From positions 1-54,095 of the forward strand of contig JAUCBJ010008111.1 in NCBI GenBank assembly GCA_032718475.1: a stretch of DNA of 54,095 nt, given 5' to 3'. Origin of the DNA: Nemertoderma westbladi. Its lineage: Eukaryota > Xenacoelomorpha > Nemertodermatida > Nemertodermatidae. The translations under genes and the position numbers were made by a program. Below the pieces are notes generated by a model, which made no database searches, had not been told where the DNA came from, and saw only the letters and a list, made by a program, of their open reading frames with translations. Of this stretch, positions 51,344 to 54,095 are shown one piece after another (the stretch's first letter is position 1; every line of letters starts with the position of its first letter).

Positions 51344-54095
51344 GAGCTGACTCGGCAAAAAAGCACCCCCCAACCCCCACTATGGATTACATTAGCAATG
51401 CGGAGGTCCGGCCACTAGAGGCCAGTGGAATTACCGGACACAATCGGCCTCACAGGCGTCAGTTAACTCCTGACCGGCTGCCTGTCTCACCCCCTACTGG
51501 AGAGAGAGCAGCCAACAATTCTTTGAGTCCCTTTCCTGATGACCTTTCTGGCCCAAACCCTGGGTCACCAGGGAGGCCAGATTGTGATGGGGAGAGGGAT
51601 TCTGGAGTTGGAGGCTACTCTCATGTTCCACCCCGACCAACAAAGCCATTGGTGAATCTGAGGCAAGTCACAAGACTAGCCTCAGTCAACACCCTAACAC
51701 TCGGGTCCCCAATGCGACAAGGTGAGCTGACTGCCTTGGCAGATAAGCTTTATCTTAGCGCAGTGGGTGTTCAAGAGCACCGAATGCAGACTGGACAGAC
51801 TGATGAGGTTCTGATTAAGGACATGGGGGGCGGTTGGCGACTCATCAGATGATCGCATCAGCAGATGATAGTGGCAATGGTGGAATTGGTCTATTGATGA
51901 ATCCAACTGCACATGCAGCATTGGACAAAATAGACCAAATCTCTAACCGCATCATCCGTTGCCACTTCTCATGTTCTGGAAGACTGGCTAAGAAGTTTCC
52001 TAAGGTGGTTCTGATTGTGTGCTACTCTCCAACTAGTGTTGCCCCTGTAGAGGAGGTGGAAAATTTCTACCACAATCTACAAGCAGCTACTGATGGAGTG
52101 GATCAGCATGCATTCTTAACATTCCTGGGAGACTTTAATGCGAGTCTGCATCAATCACCTACATCGCCCTGGGTCTATAGCAATAGTGTTAACCGAAATT
52201 CTGTCCATCTTCAGGATTTTATCTCTGGAAATGGATTGTTTTCGGCTGGAACCCAGTTCAAGAAGCGAACTGGAAAGCTATGGACTCATAGTGGACCCAG
52301 TGGTCACAAGTCCCAGATAGACCATATTCTGTTTCGTAGGAAATACAGGAGCTCTATACAAGACTGTAATGCATTTACACTTCGACCCTTCTCCAGTGAT
52401 CACCGCCTTATTGTGGCCAAGGTAAGACTTAGTCTGCGTGCTAGCAGAACAACGAAATCTGCCGTGCCGCGGCATGACTGGTCCTCTCTTTTGCAACAGC
52501 CAAGTGTGAGATCCAGCTTCACACTACAGCTGAGCAACAGGTATGAGGCTCTTGCCTCTGGGGCGGCAGATCACTGTGAGGGCTATACTGCCTTTACAGA
52601 AGCAGTTAAGTTAGCAGCTGCAGAAACAGTTCCTGTATACCCTCGAAACAGGAAAAGGGCCCCCTGGACTGACAACAAAATTCAGAAGTGCCGAAATTAC
52701 CTTCATAAGGCGCAGAAAGAGTCCCGACTCAAACAGACTACAGCGGCCAAGAATGCAGTTAAGGCTGCATCTAGGTCACTGAACAGGCAGTACTCTGCTA
52801 ATCTACAGGAGCTAATAAACCAACAGGTTGATGCCATCAATGATGCTGACGACAGCAGGCAATCATCCCAGGCATGGAAATCGATCAATCTGCTTACTGG
52901 GCGGAAAAGCCAACCAACCACCAAGGTTAAGGCTGAATCACCAGCCGATCGCCTCAATGGTTGGAAAGCCCACTTTGAAAAGCTCCTCAATAATGACAGG
53001 GTATTGCCTGATAACTTTATAGAAGTAAAAGTGTCTGAGTCTGTACTCCCAGATATTCCCATTGGCGATATCTCCTTTGCAGAAGTGAAGGCTGCTGCAA
53101 AGAGCATTAAGACCAATCGTGCCAGTGGAGTAGATGGTGTTCCCCCTGAGGTCTTTAAAATACCTGAGTGTTTAAAGCTCATCTATCCCATTATAGTAGA
53201 CATGTACCGAACAACAAGAGTCCCACAAGAATTGAAAACAAATAAGTTGGTGCCAGTTCCCAAGAAGGGCAACCTAACACTCTATGGTTCTTTTCGGGGA
53301 ATCTCATTGATCTCGATTGCTGCAAAGCTATACAATAGGATTCTATTAAATCGCATCAGGGATCCCATTGAGAGACTGCTCCGTGGAAATCAGAATGGGT
53401 TCCGTAAAGGTCGTGGGACCATGGAGCCCATTTTGGCACTTAGAAGGATAATTGAAGAGTTATCAAAAAAGAAAGACAGGCATCTGGCTGTTATCTTTGT
53501 TGACTTCTTCAAGGCCTTTGATTCAGTCTCTCGCTCACGTATGTTCAGCATACTTTCATTATATGGGATTCCTGATGAAATTATTGCAGCAATCAGATCA
53601 GTATACGATGGTTCGACAACATTTGTGTCTACTGTTGATTGTGACACAGAACCATTTGAAGTGTTATGGGGCGTCCTCCAAGGAGACACACTTGCACCAT
53701 TCTTGTTCATTATTGTGGTTGACTATGTTCTACGCATGTCCTTAGATCATCATAATGATGATGGGGTGATGATAACTCCACCTACTGGCTCCAGAAGTCG
53801 AGGAAATCCTGCCAAGTACCTAACTGATCTAGACTTTGCTGATGACTTAGGAGTACTCTCAGAATCATTAGAGGGAGCCCAACGGCTCCTCAGCTCATTA
53901 GAACATGCTGCTTCTAGTGTTGGTCTTTTTATTAACTCCAGAAAGACCAAAATTCTGACAGTTAACTTTGAAAGTCCTCAGCAAGTCTCTGATCGGATGA
54001 GCATAAGCTCAAAGGATGGTATGCTTGAGCATGTGGACGACTTCTGTTACCTGGGATCATGGATCCGGAAGTCAGGTGAGGACCTTCGAATACGT
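51344..54095 (+). pseudogene. RTE-like LINE, copy 2, inverted segment, cut by window edge
   Basis: Nearly identical to 39519-42264. Begins 37-38 bases before the ATG (51382). At about 51842-51857 the 11 bases of copy 1 are replaced by 16 different ones, a 5-base net gain that shifts the frame and stops the protein after 157 codons from the ATG, in the endonuclease domain. Downstream the frame is resumed with few substitutions (for example a Gly-to-Cys change near 53640), and FADD is intact at about 53835-53846. The 3' end is outside the window. Confidence 0.9.

Overview
The window is non-coding-rich metazoan (probably marine invertebrate) genomic DNA, AT-rich and built almost entirely of transposable elements and tandem repeats. 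I see no convincing host gene. The evidence for an animal genome is a BEL/Pao LTR retrotransposon (a superfamily known from animals), CR1/L2-like and RTE-like LINEs, a DD-type mariner/Tc1-like transposase, Merlin- and Harbinger-like elements and tRNA-derived SINEs. The exact phylum cannot be fixed from this sequence.

Left part (1-7227): a hAT dimerisation-domain remnant (713-851), a SINE on the minus strand (about 1478-1622), a second tRNA-like SINE (about 1875-2080), a large foldback element (2718-3975), a 69-bp tandem repeat, then the 5' half of a mariner-like transposon (5324-7145) split by a 736-bp Merlin-like element with a 9-bp target duplication.

Centre (7228-22991): a complete 15.76-kb BEL/Pao element read on the minus strand, with two 1195-bp LTRs differing at only three sites that I can see and a TATCA target duplication. 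Order in element sense: 5' LTR, long leader with a 287-bp tandem duplication, gag, zinc knuckles and protease, RT-RNase H-integrase, then about 3 kb with unrecognised ORFs, then the 3' LTR. Gag-pro-pol is interrupted by one frame change and one in-frame TAA although the LTRs look very young.

Middle right (22992-31754): a satellite with a 147-bp period whose monomers carry a CTCF-like core, a decayed CR1/L2-like LINE (25865-30055) and a Harbinger-like MITE with TTA target duplication (30695-31210).

31755-36240: the 3' half of a mariner-like transposase whose last catalytic-Asp region has been amplified in place into about 103 copies of a 34-bp unit (32065-35573), with higher-order repeats. 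Because 34 is not a multiple of three, huge repeat ORFs appear in all frames; they are artefacts.

36241-54095: a hairpin MITE, a tRNA-like SINE carrying a hammerhead-ribozyme-like core (37043-37195), a full-length RTE-like LINE with an intact 1075-codon ORF (39556-42783) nested between inverted arms, several satellite families (163-bp, 90-bp, 21-bp units), and a second RTE copy (51273-54095, cut by the window edge) whose left end is the inverted 3' terminus of the same element, the structure expected from twin priming.

The strongest candidates for something new are the hammerhead-bearing SINE, the minisatellite born inside a transposase catalytic domain, and the nucleosome-length satellite with a CTCF-like motif in each repeat.
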